Assembly: GCF_030814475.1 (NCBI RefSeq)
Contig: NZ_JAUSVF010000002.1
Span: 868,001-932,000, forward strand
Source: Pararhizobium capsulatum DSM 1112
GTDB lineage: Bacteria > Pseudomonadota > Alphaproteobacteria > Rhizobiales > Rhizobiaceae
Direction of reading: 5' to 3'
Length of the DNA: 64,000 nt
In this document: piece by piece, positions 17,944-26,605 of the stretch
How the letters are laid out: each line of letters starts with the position of its first letter
Position numbering within the stretch: position 1 is the stretch's first letter
Made by a program: the position numbers and the translations under genes
Notes under the pieces: generated by a model
What the model saw: the letters and a program-made list of their open reading frames with translations, nothing else
Told to the model about the DNA's origin: nothing
Database searches by the model: none

Positions 17944-17974
17944 CATGCAATCGATCCATGTGGACCGGACGTTT

Positions 17975-18121
17975 TTAGCGGGCGACAGCCGCGCGGGCGA
18001 CGCCGGCGATATCACCGCGTCCAATGCCGAGATCGCTGAGTTCGCGGTCGGTCATGCGGCCGAGTTCGGTAACGGTCTGACGATACTTGCGCCAGTTGTT
18101 GAAAGAGCGTGCTACGTTCAT
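17975..18121 (-). CDS. DUF1127 small protein
   Basis: 48 residues beginning MNVARSFNNWRKYRQTVTEL and continuing GRMTDRELSDLGIGRGDIAG. The last part is the invariant DUF1127 signature (L..M.DRELSDLGI.R.DI). These small basic alphaproteobacterial proteins act in RNA turnover and in phosphate/carbon metabolism; CcaF1 of Rhodobacter is co-transcribed with CCUCCUCCC-bearing sRNAs. AAGGGGAT lies eight bases before ATG 18121. The same-strand neighbour downstream is the four-loop anti-SD RNA, the same gene pairing. A TATATT box lies upstream at about 18192-18197. Confidence 0.92.
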   Translation of the reverse strand: MNVARSFNNWRKYRQTVTELGRMTDRELSDLGIGRGDIAGVARAAVAR

Positions 18122-18302
18122 GATGATCCCCTTCCTGAGGTATCCGTGACGCCAGCAACCTGCTTGGTTCCAACGTCGTTTCGATGATTGGAATATAGGC
18201 GATTGCGCTCATTTCGATAAGTGACAAGGTTTCAGGGCGGCCATGCGGCAGATGCATGGGTGGCACCCGATCATGCTTAACAAATGCTTTCACTGCATAG
18301 GA

Positions 18303-18333
18303 AAACGGCCCCGGGGCATGCCCGGAGCCGTTT
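18303..18333 (-). terminator. Likely terminator of the RND efflux operon
   Basis: AAACGGC (18303-18309) pairs with GCCGTTT (18327-18333), with further CCCG/CGGG pairing inside. On the minus strand the stem ends in TTTTCC, 20-50 bp after the efflux pump stop codon. The T-run is short, so efficiency is uncertain. Confidence 0.55.
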
Positions 18334-18351
18334 GTTCTCAAAGTGGGTGGC

Positions 18352-21300
18352 TTATTCCGCTGGTGCGGGATGCGCGGCCAACGTTGCCTCGCCGTGCTGG
18401 ATCAGCGGACGGTTGCCCGTCAGCTTGCGGACCAGCACGTAGAACACCGGCGTCATGAAGATGCCGAAGAAGGTGACGCCGATCATGCCCGAGAACACGG
18501 CTACACCCATGGCCGCGCGCATCTCGGCACCCGCCCCCGTCGAGACGACCAGCGGCACGACGCCCATGATGAAGGCCGCAGACGTCATCAGGATCGGCCG
18601 CAGACGCAACCGGCTGGCTTCGATCGCCGCCTGCACCGGCGTGCGCCCTTCGAATTCCAGCTCGCGGGCGAATTCGACGATCAGGATCGCGTTCTTCGCC
18701 GAGAGCCCCACAAGGACGATGAGGCCGATCTGAGTGAAGATGTTGTTGTCTCCCCCCGTGAGCCACACGCCCGTCAGCGCCGCCAGCACCCCCATCGGCA
18801 CGATCATGACGATCGCAAGCGGCAGGGTCAGGCTTTCATATTGCGCGGCAAGCACGAGGAAGACCAGCAGCAGCGCCAGCGGGAAGACGATGAAGCCGGA
18901 GCTGCCCGCAAGAATCTGCTGGTACGTCAGGTCTGTCCATTCGAAGTCGATACCCTTCGGCAGGGTTTCGGCCGCGATACGCTCGACCGCCACTTGGGCC
19001 TGCCCCGAGGAGAAGCCGGGTGCGGGGCCACCGTTGATGTCTGCGGCGAGGAAGCCGTTGTAGCGCGTGGTGCGCTCCGGCCCCGTCGTCGCATTCACCT
19101 TCAGGAGCGTCGACAGCGGGATCATCTCGCCCGATTGCGAGCGAACCTTGAGCGCACCGATATCCTCGGCCCGCGCGCGGAACTTCGCATCCGCCTGCAC
19201 CCGCACGCTGTAGGTGCGGCCGAAGGCGTTGAAGTCGTTGACATAGAGCGAACCCAGGTAGATCTGCAACGTATCGAAGACGTCCGTCACCGAGACGCCG
19301 AGCTGTTCCGCCTTCTCGCGGTCAAGGTCTGCATAGAGCTGCGGCACGTTGATCTGGAAGCTCGAGAACAGGCCGGCCAGTTCCGGCGTCTGGTAGGCCT
19401 TGGCGAGGAAGCCCTTGGTTGCCTCATCGAGCGCCTGATACCCGAGGCCTGCCCGATCCTCGATCTGCAGCTTGATGCCGCCGGTCGTGCCGAGGCCCTG
19501 GACGGGCGGCGGCGGGAACATGGCGATGAAGGCATCCTGAATGGCGCCAAACTTCTGATTGAGCTGCATGGCGATCGCGCCAGCAGACAGTTCCGGCGTG
19601 GTGCGTTCCTCGAACGGAGCCAGTGCGACGAAGACGATGCCGGCATTCGAGCCATTGGTGAAGCCGTTGATCGACAGGCCCGGAAAGGCGATGGCGTGTT
19701 CGACGCCCGGCTGCGCCAGCGTGATCTCGCTCATCTTCTTGATGACGTCCTCGGTCCTGTCGAGGGTGGCGGCATCGGGAAGCTGGGCGAAGCCGATCAG
19801 GTACTGCTTGTCCTGCGCCGGCACGAAGCCGCCGGGAACCGCCTGGAAGAGCTGATAGGTCGTGCCGGCCAGCACCACATAAATGAGCATAATGATGCTC
19901 TTGCGCGACAGGAGCTTGCCGACACCTCGGCCATAGGCATTCGAGCTTGCGCCGAAGGCCCGGTTGAAGCCGCGGAAGAACCAGCCGAAGGCACCGTCCA
20001 TGACGCGCGTCAGCCAATCTTTTGGCGCATGGTGGTCCTTCAGCAGCAAAGCCGACAGCGCTGGCGACAAAGTGAGCGAATTGATCGCCGAGATCACCGT
20101 CGAGATGGCGATGGTCAAGGCGAACTGGCGGTAGAACTGCCCGGAAAGGCCGGTGATGAAGGCGAGCGGCACGAAGACCGCGACCAGCACCAGCGCGATT
20201 GCAATGATCGGGCCGGAGACTTCGCGCATCGCTTTGTAGGTCGCCTCACGTGGAGACAGCCCGTTTTCGATGTTGCGTTCGACATTTTCCACCACGACGA
20301 TCGCATCATCGACGACGATACCGATGGCCAGCACCAGCCCGAACAGACTGAGTGCATTGATCGAGAAGCCAAAGGCATACATCACCGCAAAGGTGCCGAT
20401 GATCGAGACGGGAACGGCAAGCAGCGGGATGATCGAGGCACGCCACGTCTGCAGGAAGAGGATGACGACCAGAACGACGAGCGCGATCGCTTCCAGCAGG
20501 GTGTCGATGACCTTCTCGATCGAGGAGCGCACGAACTGGGTCGTGTCGTAGACGATGTCGTAGCGCACGCCTTCCGGCATGGCGATCTGGAGCTGGTCCA
20601 TCGTCGCCTGCACCTGGTCGGAAATCTCGATGGCGTTCGAGCCGGGAGCCTGGAAAACGGGGATGGCGACGGCCGGCTTGTTGTCGAGAAGCGAGCGCAG
20701 CGAATAATCGGCAGCGCCGAGTTCAATACGGGCAACGTCGTGAAGGCGGGTGATCGCACCGTTGGCATCGCTCTTGACGATGATGCGGCCGAATTCCTCC
20801 GGCGACTGCAGGCGGCCCTGGGCGTTGACAGAAAGCTGCAGGTCGATGCCATCAAGATTCGGCGAGGCGCCAATGACGCCGGCTGCCGCCTGCACGTTCT
20901 GCTGGCGGATCGCCGCGACGATGTCGCTGGCGGCAAGACCGTGTTCAGCAGCCTTCTGCGGATCGATCCAGATGCGCATGGAATAATCGCCGGACCCGAA
21001 GATCTGCACCTGCCCGACACCGTCAATGCGAGCCAGCCGGTCCTTGACGTTCAGCACCGCGTAGTTGCGAAGATAGGTGATGTCGTAGCGATTGTCCGGC
21101 GAACTCAGATGGATAACCATCATCAGGTCGGGCGAACTCTTGACCGTCGTCACACCAAGCGTGCGCACTTCCGCGGGAAGGCGCGGTTCAGCCTGGCTCA
21201 CGCGGTTCTGCACCAGCTGCTGCGCCTTGTCCGGGTCGGTGCCCAGAGCGAACGTCACCGTCAGCGTCATGACGCCGTCGGCGGTCGCCTGGCTGGACAT

Positions 21301-21537
21301 ATAGAGCATGTCCTCGACGCCGTTGATCGACTCTTCGAGCGGCGTCGCCACCGTCTCCGCGATGACCTTCGGGTTGGCACCCGGATACTGCGCGCGCACG
21401 ACGACAGACGGCGGCACGACTTCGGGATATTCGGAAATCGGCAGCGACCGCATGCCGATAAGGCCGGCAATAACGATCAGCAGCGACAGGACGCCCGCAA
21501 AGACCGGGCGGTCGATGAAAAACCGTGAAATATTCAT
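18352..21537 (-). CDS. RND multidrug efflux transporter, HAE1 family
   Basis: 1061 residues from MNISRFFIDRPVFAGVLSLL, the standard N-terminus of AcrB/MexF-type pumps. The proton-relay residues are present: the Asp pair in LAIGIVVDDAIVVVENVERN (TM4) and Lys in VGLSAKNAILIVEFA (TM10). The length is normal, with 12 membrane helices and two large periplasmic loops. It is encoded 124 bp downstream of its membrane-fusion partner; no outer-membrane channel gene is in the operon, so a TolC-like protein encoded elsewhere is presumably used. The sequence is closest in style to the MexF/BepE branch. ATG 21537 is chosen over an upstream in-frame ATG because the family starts there. Confidence 0.96.
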   Translation of the reverse strand: MNISRFFIDRPVFAGVLSLLIVIAGLIGMRSLPISEYPEVVPPSVVVRAQYPGANPKVIAETVATPLEESINGVEDMLYMSSQATADGVMTLTVTFALGTDPDKAQQLVQNRVSQAEPRLPAEVRTLGVTTVKSSPDLMMVIHLSSPDNRYDITYLRNYAVLNVKDRLARIDGVGQVQIFGSGDYSMRIWIDPQKAAEHGLAASDIVAAIRQQNVQAAAGVIGASPNLDGIDLQLSVNAQGRLQSPEEFGRIIVKSDANGAITRLHDVARIELGAADYSLRSLLDNKPAVAIPVFQAPGSNAIEISDQVQATMDQLQIAMPEGVRYDIVYDTTQFVRSSIEKVIDTLLEAIALVVLVVILFLQTWRASIIPLLAVPVSIIGTFAVMYAFGFSINALSLFGLVLAIGIVVDDAIVVVENVERNIENGLSPREATYKAMREVSGPIIAIALVLVAVFVPLAFITGLSGQFYRQFALTIAISTVISAINSLTLSPALSALLLKDHHAPKDWLTRVMDGAFGWFFRGFNRAFGASSNAYGRGVGKLLSRKSIIMLIYVVLAGTTYQLFQAVPGGFVPAQDKQYLIGFAQLPDAATLDRTEDVIKKMSEITLAQPGVEHAIAFPGLSINGFTNGSNAGIVFVALAPFEERTTPELSAGAIAMQLNQKFGAIQDAFIAMFPPPPVQGLGTTGGIKLQIEDRAGLGYQALDEATKGFLAKAYQTPELAGLFSSFQINVPQLYADLDREKAEQLGVSVTDVFDTLQIYLGSLYVNDFNAFGRTYSVRVQADAKFRARAEDIGALKVRSQSGEMIPLSTLLKVNATTGPERTTRYNGFLAADINGGPAPGFSSGQAQVAVERIAAETLPKGIDFEWTDLTYQQILAGSSGFIVFPLALLLVFLVLAAQYESLTLPLAIVMIVPMGVLAALTGVWLTGGDNNIFTQIGLIVLVGLSAKNAILIVEFARELEFEGRTPVQAAIEASRLRLRPILMTSAAFIMGVVPLVVSTGAGAEMRAAMGVAVFSGMIGVTFFGIFMTPVFYVLVRKLTGNRPLIQHGEATLAAHPAPAE

Positions 21538-21661
21538 GGCGGTACCCTCTCCAAAGGGCTGACAATAGGGACAAAACATCCCCGGCTTGCGGCCACGGGC
21601 CGAAAGCATTCGGTTGAGCTATAGGGAAATCCGGCGGGTCCCTCCCGCCGGCTTCTTCATT

Positions 21662-22852
21662 TTACTGGGCGGCGACTTCCGTCTGCGGATCAACCAAAAC
21701 ACCGGGGCGAACACGCTGCAGGCCGTTGACGACGATCCGGTCACCGGCCGCAAGGCCCTTCTCGACGATGCGCTGACCATCGACCGAAGCGCCGAGCTCC
21801 ACCTGACGGTAGTTCACGGTGTTCTTGTCATCGATTACGAAGACGAAGCGCTTGTCCTGATCGGTGCCAAGAGCGCGTTCGCTGATCATCAGCCGCTCTT
21901 CAGCCTTCGGTTCGCCCATCCGGATGCGCACGAACTGGCCGGGGATCAGGCGGTTGCCGGGATTTTCGAAGATGGCGCGCACACGGATGGTGCCGCTTGC
22001 GGTATCGACCTCGTTGTCGATCAGTTGCAGCTTGCCGGTGAGCGGCGTGCCTTCATCGCTGAGCGTGCCGATCTTGACCGGAACCTGCTCGATTGCCGGC
22101 AGTGCGCCGGCATTCTGAGGAAGCTGCACCAGCGTGCGGGCGATCAGCTCCTCATTGGCGTTGAAGCTCGCATAAATCTCGCCTGATGACACCAGCGTCG
22201 TCAGCGACGGAGTGCCGGAGCCGGCGGCTACAAGATTGCCTTCGGTGATTTCGAGCCTGCCCACCCGCCCGTCGATTGGCGCGCGGATTTCGGTGTAGCC
22301 AAGGTTCAGCTTTGCCGTGGTCAGGGCTGCGTCAGCTGCTTGAACATTGGCAATCGCTTCGCTCCGGCCGCTTTGGCGTTGGGTGAAATCGCTGTCAGAA
22401 ATGATGTTCTTGGCGACCAGCTTTGCGCCGCGCGCAAGCTCGGTATCGGCGAGATCGAGTTTCGCCCGCGCCGAAGCGAGCAGGCTTTGCGCCTGGGCGA
22501 CGGCGGCTTCGTAAGGCGCCGGATCGATCTTCACGAGAAGGTCGTTGGCCTTGACCAACGCGCCCTCGCGGAAATGAACCGACTGGATCGCACCGGCAAC
22601 GCGCGAGCGGATTTCAACCCGGTCGATAGCTTCCAGCCGGCCGGAAAAATCCTGCCATGTGGTGACGCTGCGCGGTTCGACGGCGGCAACGGTCACCGGC
22701 ACAGCCGGAACTTCAACGGCCGCGGTTGCGGCTGCGGCGGGCGTCACATTGACGCCCGGAATATAATCGAAATGGAATGCCACGGCTGAAATGGACGCGG
22801 CAACGCCCAGGCCGGCGCCCCACAGGGCCCAGCGTCTCTTGTTCGACGACAT
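21662..22852 (-). CDS. RND efflux membrane-fusion (periplasmic adaptor) protein
   Basis: 396 residues. An N-terminal membrane anchor (RRWALWGAGLGVAASISAVA) without a lipobox Cys precedes the HlyD/AcrA layout: VTTWQDFSGRLEAIDRVEIR, the lipoyl half-motifs VRFEGALV-like HFREGALVKANDLLVKIDP and TEIRAPIDGRVGRLEITEGN, a coiled-coil hairpin (about 105-165), and the beta-barrel and membrane-proximal domains (GQFVRIRMG, GLQRVRPGVLV). It couples the RND pump to an outer-membrane channel. A GC hairpin (CCGGCGGG/CCCGCCGG, about 21631-21651) lies in the gap before the pump gene and may stabilise or attenuate the transcript. Confidence 0.95.
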   Translation of the reverse strand: MSSNKRRWALWGAGLGVAASISAVAFHFDYIPGVNVTPAAAATAAVEVPAVPVTVAAVEPRSVTTWQDFSGRLEAIDRVEIRSRVAGAIQSVHFREGALVKANDLLVKIDPAPYEAAVAQAQSLLASARAKLDLADTELARGAKLVAKNIISDSDFTQRQSGRSEAIANVQAADAALTTAKLNLGYTEIRAPIDGRVGRLEITEGNLVAAGSGTPSLTTLVSSGEIYASFNANEELIARTLVQLPQNAGALPAIEQVPVKIGTLSDEGTPLTGKLQLIDNEVDTASGTIRVRAIFENPGNRLIPGQFVRIRMGEPKAEERLMISERALGTDQDKRFVFVIDDKNTVNYRQVELGASVDGQRIVEKGLAAGDRIVVNGLQRVRPGVLVDPQTEVAAQ

Positions 22853-22892
22853 CGGTATCTCCTTATGGTCCTAAAGTGGACCGGTCATTCTC

Positions 22893-23711
22893 TCAAAAGC
22901 AGGAGGTTCTGTTTTCCAGTCCCTCGATAAAACCCTCAAATTCTGCTCGAAGCGCATCCGGCGGAACGCACCCCGCCATCGCCCCGGCATCGTAAATCTG
23001 CGTCCAGCCCTGACAGGCTGGCAGCACGCGGCTCGTCACCTCGACGCCCGCCGCCACAAGGCGGGCGGCATAATCGGCAGCCTCGTCCCTGAGCGGATCG
23101 TCCTGCGATGTCAGGATCAGTGCGGGAGCCACACCTGACAATCGCGAACAATGCCCCGGCGCGGCATAGGGGTGGCAATATCCCCCGCCGGAGCCGAGAT
23201 AATGGCTCCAGCCTTCCGTCCAGCGGTCGCGCATTCCGGTCGCCTCCGCTTCGCGGAAGGAAGCCGTCGCCATCAGCGGATCGATGAGCGGCGACAGCAA
23301 AATCTGCCCGTCGATCTCATTCGGCATCTGATCGCGGGCCTTAAGTGCCACGCCCGCCGCGACGTTGCCGCCGGCCTCTTCACCAGCGACAAGCAGCAGT
23401 GACCGACGGCCACCATACTGCTTGCGTTTGCTGCTGAGGCAACGCAAGGCGGCAAAGGCAAATTCGAGCGCCTTCGGAAAAACGTTCTCCGAAGGCTGCG
23501 CATAGTCAGCCTCGATCACCAGGGCGCCGGAATTGGCGAAAACCCTTGCGATCGGGCTTTCCTCGTTCCGGTCCTTGTCGAGAAATGAACCGCCACCGAA
23601 ATAAAGAACGACCGGCGATTTCTTTCCCTGCATCGAGCCGTCATAGATCCGGAAGGGCATGGAACGTTTTGTCGCGCCATCCACTTCCATATCTTTCCAT
23701 TCGCTGCCCAT
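22893..23711 (-). CDS. Alpha/beta-hydrolase fold protein with degenerate catalytic triad (HSL-like pseudoenzyme)
   Basis: About 272 residues from ATG 23711 (MGSEWKDMEVDG), with AAAGG seven bases upstream. Starts at 23783 or 23852 are possible, but the latter would run through the LysR operator. The hormone-sensitive-lipase layout is clear: VVLYFGGGSF replaces the oxyanion HGGG, LLLVAGEEAGGN replaces the nucleophile elbow GDSAGG, LTSQDDPLRDEA keeps the Asp, and LPACQGWTQI stands where the catalytic HGF would be. The nucleophile Ser is therefore Glu and the His is missing. It ends 41 bp before the adaptor gene and heads the efflux operon. A ligand-binding or regulatory role is more likely than ester hydrolysis; this is inference. 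Confidence 0.8.
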   Translation of the reverse strand: MGSEWKDMEVDGATKRSMPFRIYDGSMQGKKSPVVLYFGGGSFLDKDRNEESPIARVFANSGALVIEADYAQPSENVFPKALEFAFAALRCLSSKRKQYGGRRSLLLVAGEEAGGNVAAGVALKARDQMPNEIDGQILLSPLIDPLMATASFREAEATGMRDRWTEGWSHYLGSGGGYCHPYAAPGHCSRLSGVAPALILTSQDDPLRDEAADYAARLVAAGVEVTSRVLPACQGWTQIYDAGAMAGCVPPDALRAEFEGFIEGLENRTSCF

Positions 23712-23825
23712 TGCCTGGCCTTTCGCATGCAACACACTGTCCGAAGTGGATGGGTGCACGCTTTCACTTGAATTGGATATCATTATTCCACACTTCTTGG
23801 ATAAGTGCATGGAATTGGGTTTCAC

Positions 23826-23843
23826 TATTCGAAATTTCGAATA
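23826..23843. promoter_or_regulatory. 18-bp perfect palindrome, probable LysR operator
   Basis: TATTCGAAATTTCGAATA is a perfect palindrome located 30-47 bp before the LysR ATG and about 115-130 bp before the hydrolase/RND operon start. It contains the TTCGAA half-site twice and fits a LysR recognition site for a divergent promoter. Confidence 0.65.
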
Positions 23844-23872
23844 ATATCGCATCGCAACGAAAGGAGTGGCTC

Positions 23873-24820
23873 ATGGACCAGCTTTCCGCTATGCGGGTTT
23901 TCGTGCGGGTCGTGGAAACCGGCAATTTCTCCCGTGCCGCGACTGCGCTCAACATGCCCAAGACCACCGTCACCAATCTCATCCAGGGACTGGAGGGGCA
24001 TCTGCGCACGACCCTCCTCAACCGGACGACCCGTCGCGTGATGGTGACGACCGATGGCGCACTCTACTACGAACGCGCCTCGCAGATCATCTCCGAAATC
24101 GAAGAGCTCGACGGCAACCTGTCGAATTCGCAGGCGCAGCCTTCCGGCCGCCTGCGTGTCGAGATGGCCGGCGCCTTCGCCGACCTGATCGTCATCCCTT
24201 CGCTCTGCGACTTCCATTCGCGCCACCCGCAGATCCACATCGACCTCGGCGTCGGCGACCGACTGGTGGACTACATGGCCGAAAACGTCGACTGCGCGCT
24301 GCGCGCCGGCACGCCGAGCGACCAGTCGCTGATCGCCCGCAAGATTTCGGAAATCGCGATGGTCACCTGCGCCTCCCCCGTCTATCTCGAAAAGATGGGG
24401 GCGCCGACCACACCGGAAGACATGACGGGAGGACATCACTTCGCCGTCGGTTACCTGCAGGCACAGGCAGGACGCATCCTGCCGATGGAATTCACCCGAG
24501 ATGGCGAAACCCGGGACATCGTCCCCAGGTACGTTGTTTCCGCCAACGACGCCCGCTCCTACATGACGGCCGCCTTGACAGGCCTCGGCGTCGCGCAGCT
24601 GCCGCGGTTCATGGCCCGCGAAGCGCTTGCCGAGGGCAAGCTGATCCGCGTCCTCACCGAATGGCAACACGCCCCTTTGCCGCTCTACGTCGTCTATCCG
24701 CAGACCCGTCACCTCAGCAACAAGGTGCGTGTCTTCGTCAACTGGCTGGTAAAATTGATGCGAACCATCGACATGCCGGAGAAGGCAGCCGTCGCAGCTC
24801 CGAGCACCGAGAGCCTATAA
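23873..24820 (+). CDS. LysR-family regulator, divergent from the RND efflux operon
   Basis: 315 residues. The winged HTH spans about 1-60 (MDQLSAMRVFVRVVETGNFS, then KTTVTNLIQGLEGHL and LLNRTTRRVMVTTDG), followed by a LysR substrate-binding domain (DYMAENVDCALRAGTP). AAGGAG lies seven bases before ATG 23873. Divergent placement and the shared palindrome make it the likely regulator of the pseudo-hydrolase and efflux genes. The DVAxR-type motif DCALRAG is typical of the CrgA/PA0477 group of LysR proteins. Confidence 0.95.
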   Translation: MDQLSAMRVFVRVVETGNFSRAATALNMPKTTVTNLIQGLEGHLRTTLLNRTTRRVMVTTDGALYYERASQIISEIEELDGNLSNSQAQPSGRLRVEMAGAFADLIVIPSLCDFHSRHPQIHIDLGVGDRLVDYMAENVDCALRAGTPSDQSLIARKISEIAMVTCASPVYLEKMGAPTTPEDMTGGHHFAVGYLQAQAGRILPMEFTRDGETRDIVPRYVVSANDARSYMTAALTGLGVAQLPRFMAREALAEGKLIRVLTEWQHAPLPLYVVYPQTRHLSNKVRVFVNWLVKLMRTIDMPEKAAVAAPSTESL

Positions 24821-24913
24821 GCCTAACACCGAAAACCCATGTGACGGACGAGCTCGCCGAGGACACCATCCGCACGCTTCGTGCCGTGGTGGAATAGGAA
24901 TCAGCAACGCCGG

Positions 24914-25504
24914 TCACATCGACAGATGTTCGATCGGGATGGAAATGCCCAGCGCGATAAGTGCAACGCCCGCGAAGGCCTCGGCGATACGGCCGAAACG
25001 CTCGCCGATCAGACGGCCGATCATCAAGCCGCCAGATGACGCCAGGAACGTCGCAAGGCCGATCGCTGCGGCAATCGCCAGGATGTTGACGTTCAGGAAA
25101 GCCAGTGAACCGCCGACGGCCATGGCATCGAGACTGGTGCCGACAGCCGTGGCAATCAACACATACATGGACGCTTTTTCCGGACCCGCTTTCGCATCTT
25201 CATGCTTCTGGCTCGCCGCGTGAAGCATATGCAGGCCAACGGCAGAGAGCAGGCCGAAGGCGATCCAGTGGTCCACAGCTTGGATATAACGACTTGCCGC
25301 GAAACCCGCCGCCCAGCCGATCAAGGGCGTGATCGCCTCGACAATACCGAAGACGGCCCCGGTTCGCATGGCCTCGCGAAATTTCGGCCGGCCAAGGGCA
25401 GCGCCACGCCCGACGGAGACGGCAAAAGCATCGACGGACATGCTGATGGCCAGCATGAGGATTGTAAAGGCGGACAGGAGTGACTTTCCTGCGGACACAA
25501 ACAA
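24914..25504 (-). CDS. mntP: Manganese efflux pump MntP
   Basis: About 196 residues with six membrane helices. The two family repeats each carry a conserved Asp: [15 protein letters not shown] near the N-terminus and [17 protein letters not shown] in the second half. It exports Mn2+ across the inner membrane. No ATG with a good ribosome-binding site exists at the 5' end; TTG 25504, GTG 25498 or the internal ATG at 25456 are the candidates. A yybP-ykoY-like leader lies directly upstream on the same strand, matching the known Mn control of this family. Confidence 0.92.
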   Translation of the reverse strand: MFVSAGKSLLSAFTILMLAISMSVDAFAVSVGRGAALGRPKFREAMRTGAVFGIVEAITPLIGWAAGFAASRYIQAVDHWIAFGLLSAVGLHMLHAASQKHEDAKAGPEKASMYVLIATAVGTSLDAMAVGGSLAFLNVNILAIAAAIGLATFLASSGGLMIGRLIGERFGRIAEAFAGVALIALGISIPIEHLSM

Positions 25505-25509
25505 CGGGC

Positions 25510-25665
25510 GTACTTGTCTGTCCGGGGACAGCTAGGTTCCACCACGGTCTTGCCGGGCGATAGTTTCGGCCGATCGCACCATGCGCCGTTGCGCAAGCCT
25601 GTTGACACGATCCCGCCGGGTGACGGTGGCTCCTCCCCGATGGCCGACTGGTGAAAACCAAGCAT
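25510..25665 (-). ncRNA. yybP-ykoY-type manganese riboswitch upstream of mntP
   Basis: The minus-strand leader contains the conserved blocks in order: TCGGGGAGGAGCCACC (loop-1 type GGGGAG.AGCC), GTGTCAACAGGCTTG (the GTCAACA element), GCGCATGG and GGCAAGACCGTGG near the 3' end. Its place directly before an mntP gene is the classic context for this Mn2+ aptamer. The ends are approximate. Switching probably acts on translation or on a terminator near 25520-25540, where GTCCCCGGAC can form a hairpin. Confidence 0.75.
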
Positions 25666-25899
25666 TACTCATGTCAATCAGAACACGTTAAAATTCTTTT
25701 TATTACAGAATGTTAGAATATTCATAAGTCTATATATCTAAGAATTTGCGGTGAATTCGACACTCATCTAACCTGAGTGTCGGACGGCTTGTCGAGACCG
25801 CATTGGGCGGTGTATTGCTCACCCGCCTGCCAAATTCCCGCCATGGTGATCAGAAACCATGCGCTGCAGCCAAGGGCTTGGTGCTGGAAAGGTGAAGAC

Positions 25900-26391
25900 A
25901 TGTTTGCCACGACGACTATCGAAGCCGAAAGCAAGACAGCTTTCTATGGCGATTTGGCTGCGCAGCTTGCCGGCCTGCTGCATGACGAGCGTGATTTCAT
26001 CGCCAATGCGGCAAACGTCGCCGCACTTGTTTTTAATCTCGTGCCCGACCTCAACTGGGCCGGTTTCTATTTTCTGAAGGCGAATGACGTGCTGGTGCTC
26101 GGGCCATTCCAGGGTAAGGTTGCCTGCGTCCGCATTCCGGTCGGAAAGGGCGTGTGTGGAGGTGCGGTGGCGCGCAGGCAGACCATGCTGGTTCCGGACG
26201 TGCATGCTTTCCCGGGTCACATAGCCTGCGATGCCGCCTCACGATCCGAACTGGTAGTTCCGCTCATCAAGGACGGTCAAGTGCTTGGCGTTCTTGATCT
26301 CGATAGCCCCTTGCCCGGGCGCTTCGACACCGACGATCAGGCAGGCTTCGAAGCGCTCGCCGCGCTTTATGTTGCGGCGAGCGATTTCTGA
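25900..26391 (+). CDS. msrC: Free methionine-(R)-sulfoxide reductase (GAF domain)
   Basis: 163 residues forming one GAF domain of fRMsr type. Landmarks are LNWAGFYFLKANDVLVLGPF, IPVGKGVCGGAVARRQTMLV and VVPLIKDGQVLGVLDLDSPL. The three redox cysteines of the family are visible (VACVRI, GVCGGA, HIACDAAS). The enzyme reduces free methionine-R-sulfoxide in the cytosol with thioredoxin. ATG 25900 has GGAAAGGTGA upstream; the longer reading frame adds 41 residues without family similarity. It converges with the molbindin gene, with only four bases between the stops. Confidence 0.92.
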   Translation: MFATTTIEAESKTAFYGDLAAQLAGLLHDERDFIANAANVAALVFNLVPDLNWAGFYFLKANDVLVLGPFQGKVACVRIPVGKGVCGGAVARRQTMLVPDVHAFPGHIACDAASRSELVVPLIKDGQVLGVLDLDSPLPGRFDTDDQAGFEALAALYVAASDF

Positions 26392-26395
26392 ACAC

Positions 26396-26605
26396 TCAAT
26401 CGATGGCGACCATCACATCGGAAGCCTTTACGACAGCATAGGCGTCGCCGCCTACTGCGAGTGCGAGTTCATCAACGGCCTCATTGGTGATCGAGGACGT
26501 AATGACTATCCCGTTACCGATGTCTATGCGGACATGGGCGGTCGTCGCTCCCTTGCTAACGGCGATGATCTTTCCCTTGAGACGGTTGCGCGCGCTAATC
26601 TTCAT
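26396..26605 (-). CDS. Molbindin-like molybdate-binding protein (single Mop/TOBE domain)
   Basis: 69 residues equal to one Mop domain: MKISARNRLKGKIIAVSKGA, then IGNGIVITSSITNEAVDELAL and GGDAYAVVKASDVMVAID. These small proteins oligomerise and store or buffer molybdate or tungstate in the cytosol. Molybdate supply suits the Mo-dependent nitrate reductase encoded at 60-63 kb, but the genes are unlinked. Its promoter must lie in the region shared with the aconitase-X gene. Confidence 0.9.
   Translation of the reverse strand: MKISARNRLKGKIIAVSKGATTAHVRIDIGNGIVITSSITNEAVDELALAVGGDAYAVVKASDVMVAID

Noticed and set aside
18343..21528. 1061-codon open frame on the plus strand
   Set aside because: Exact antisense shadow of the RND pump gene, with no recognisable domain and extreme D/R/H/Q content.
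24821..24913. Short coding remnant after the LysR gene (DELAEDTIRTLRAVVE)
   Set aside because: It is only the tail of an out-of-frame shadow across the LysR gene, with no start of its own.
25676..25760. AT-rich stretch considered as an attachment site or origin
   Set aside because: No repeats, integrase gene or DnaA boxes; it is more simply the promoter region of mntP and msrC.
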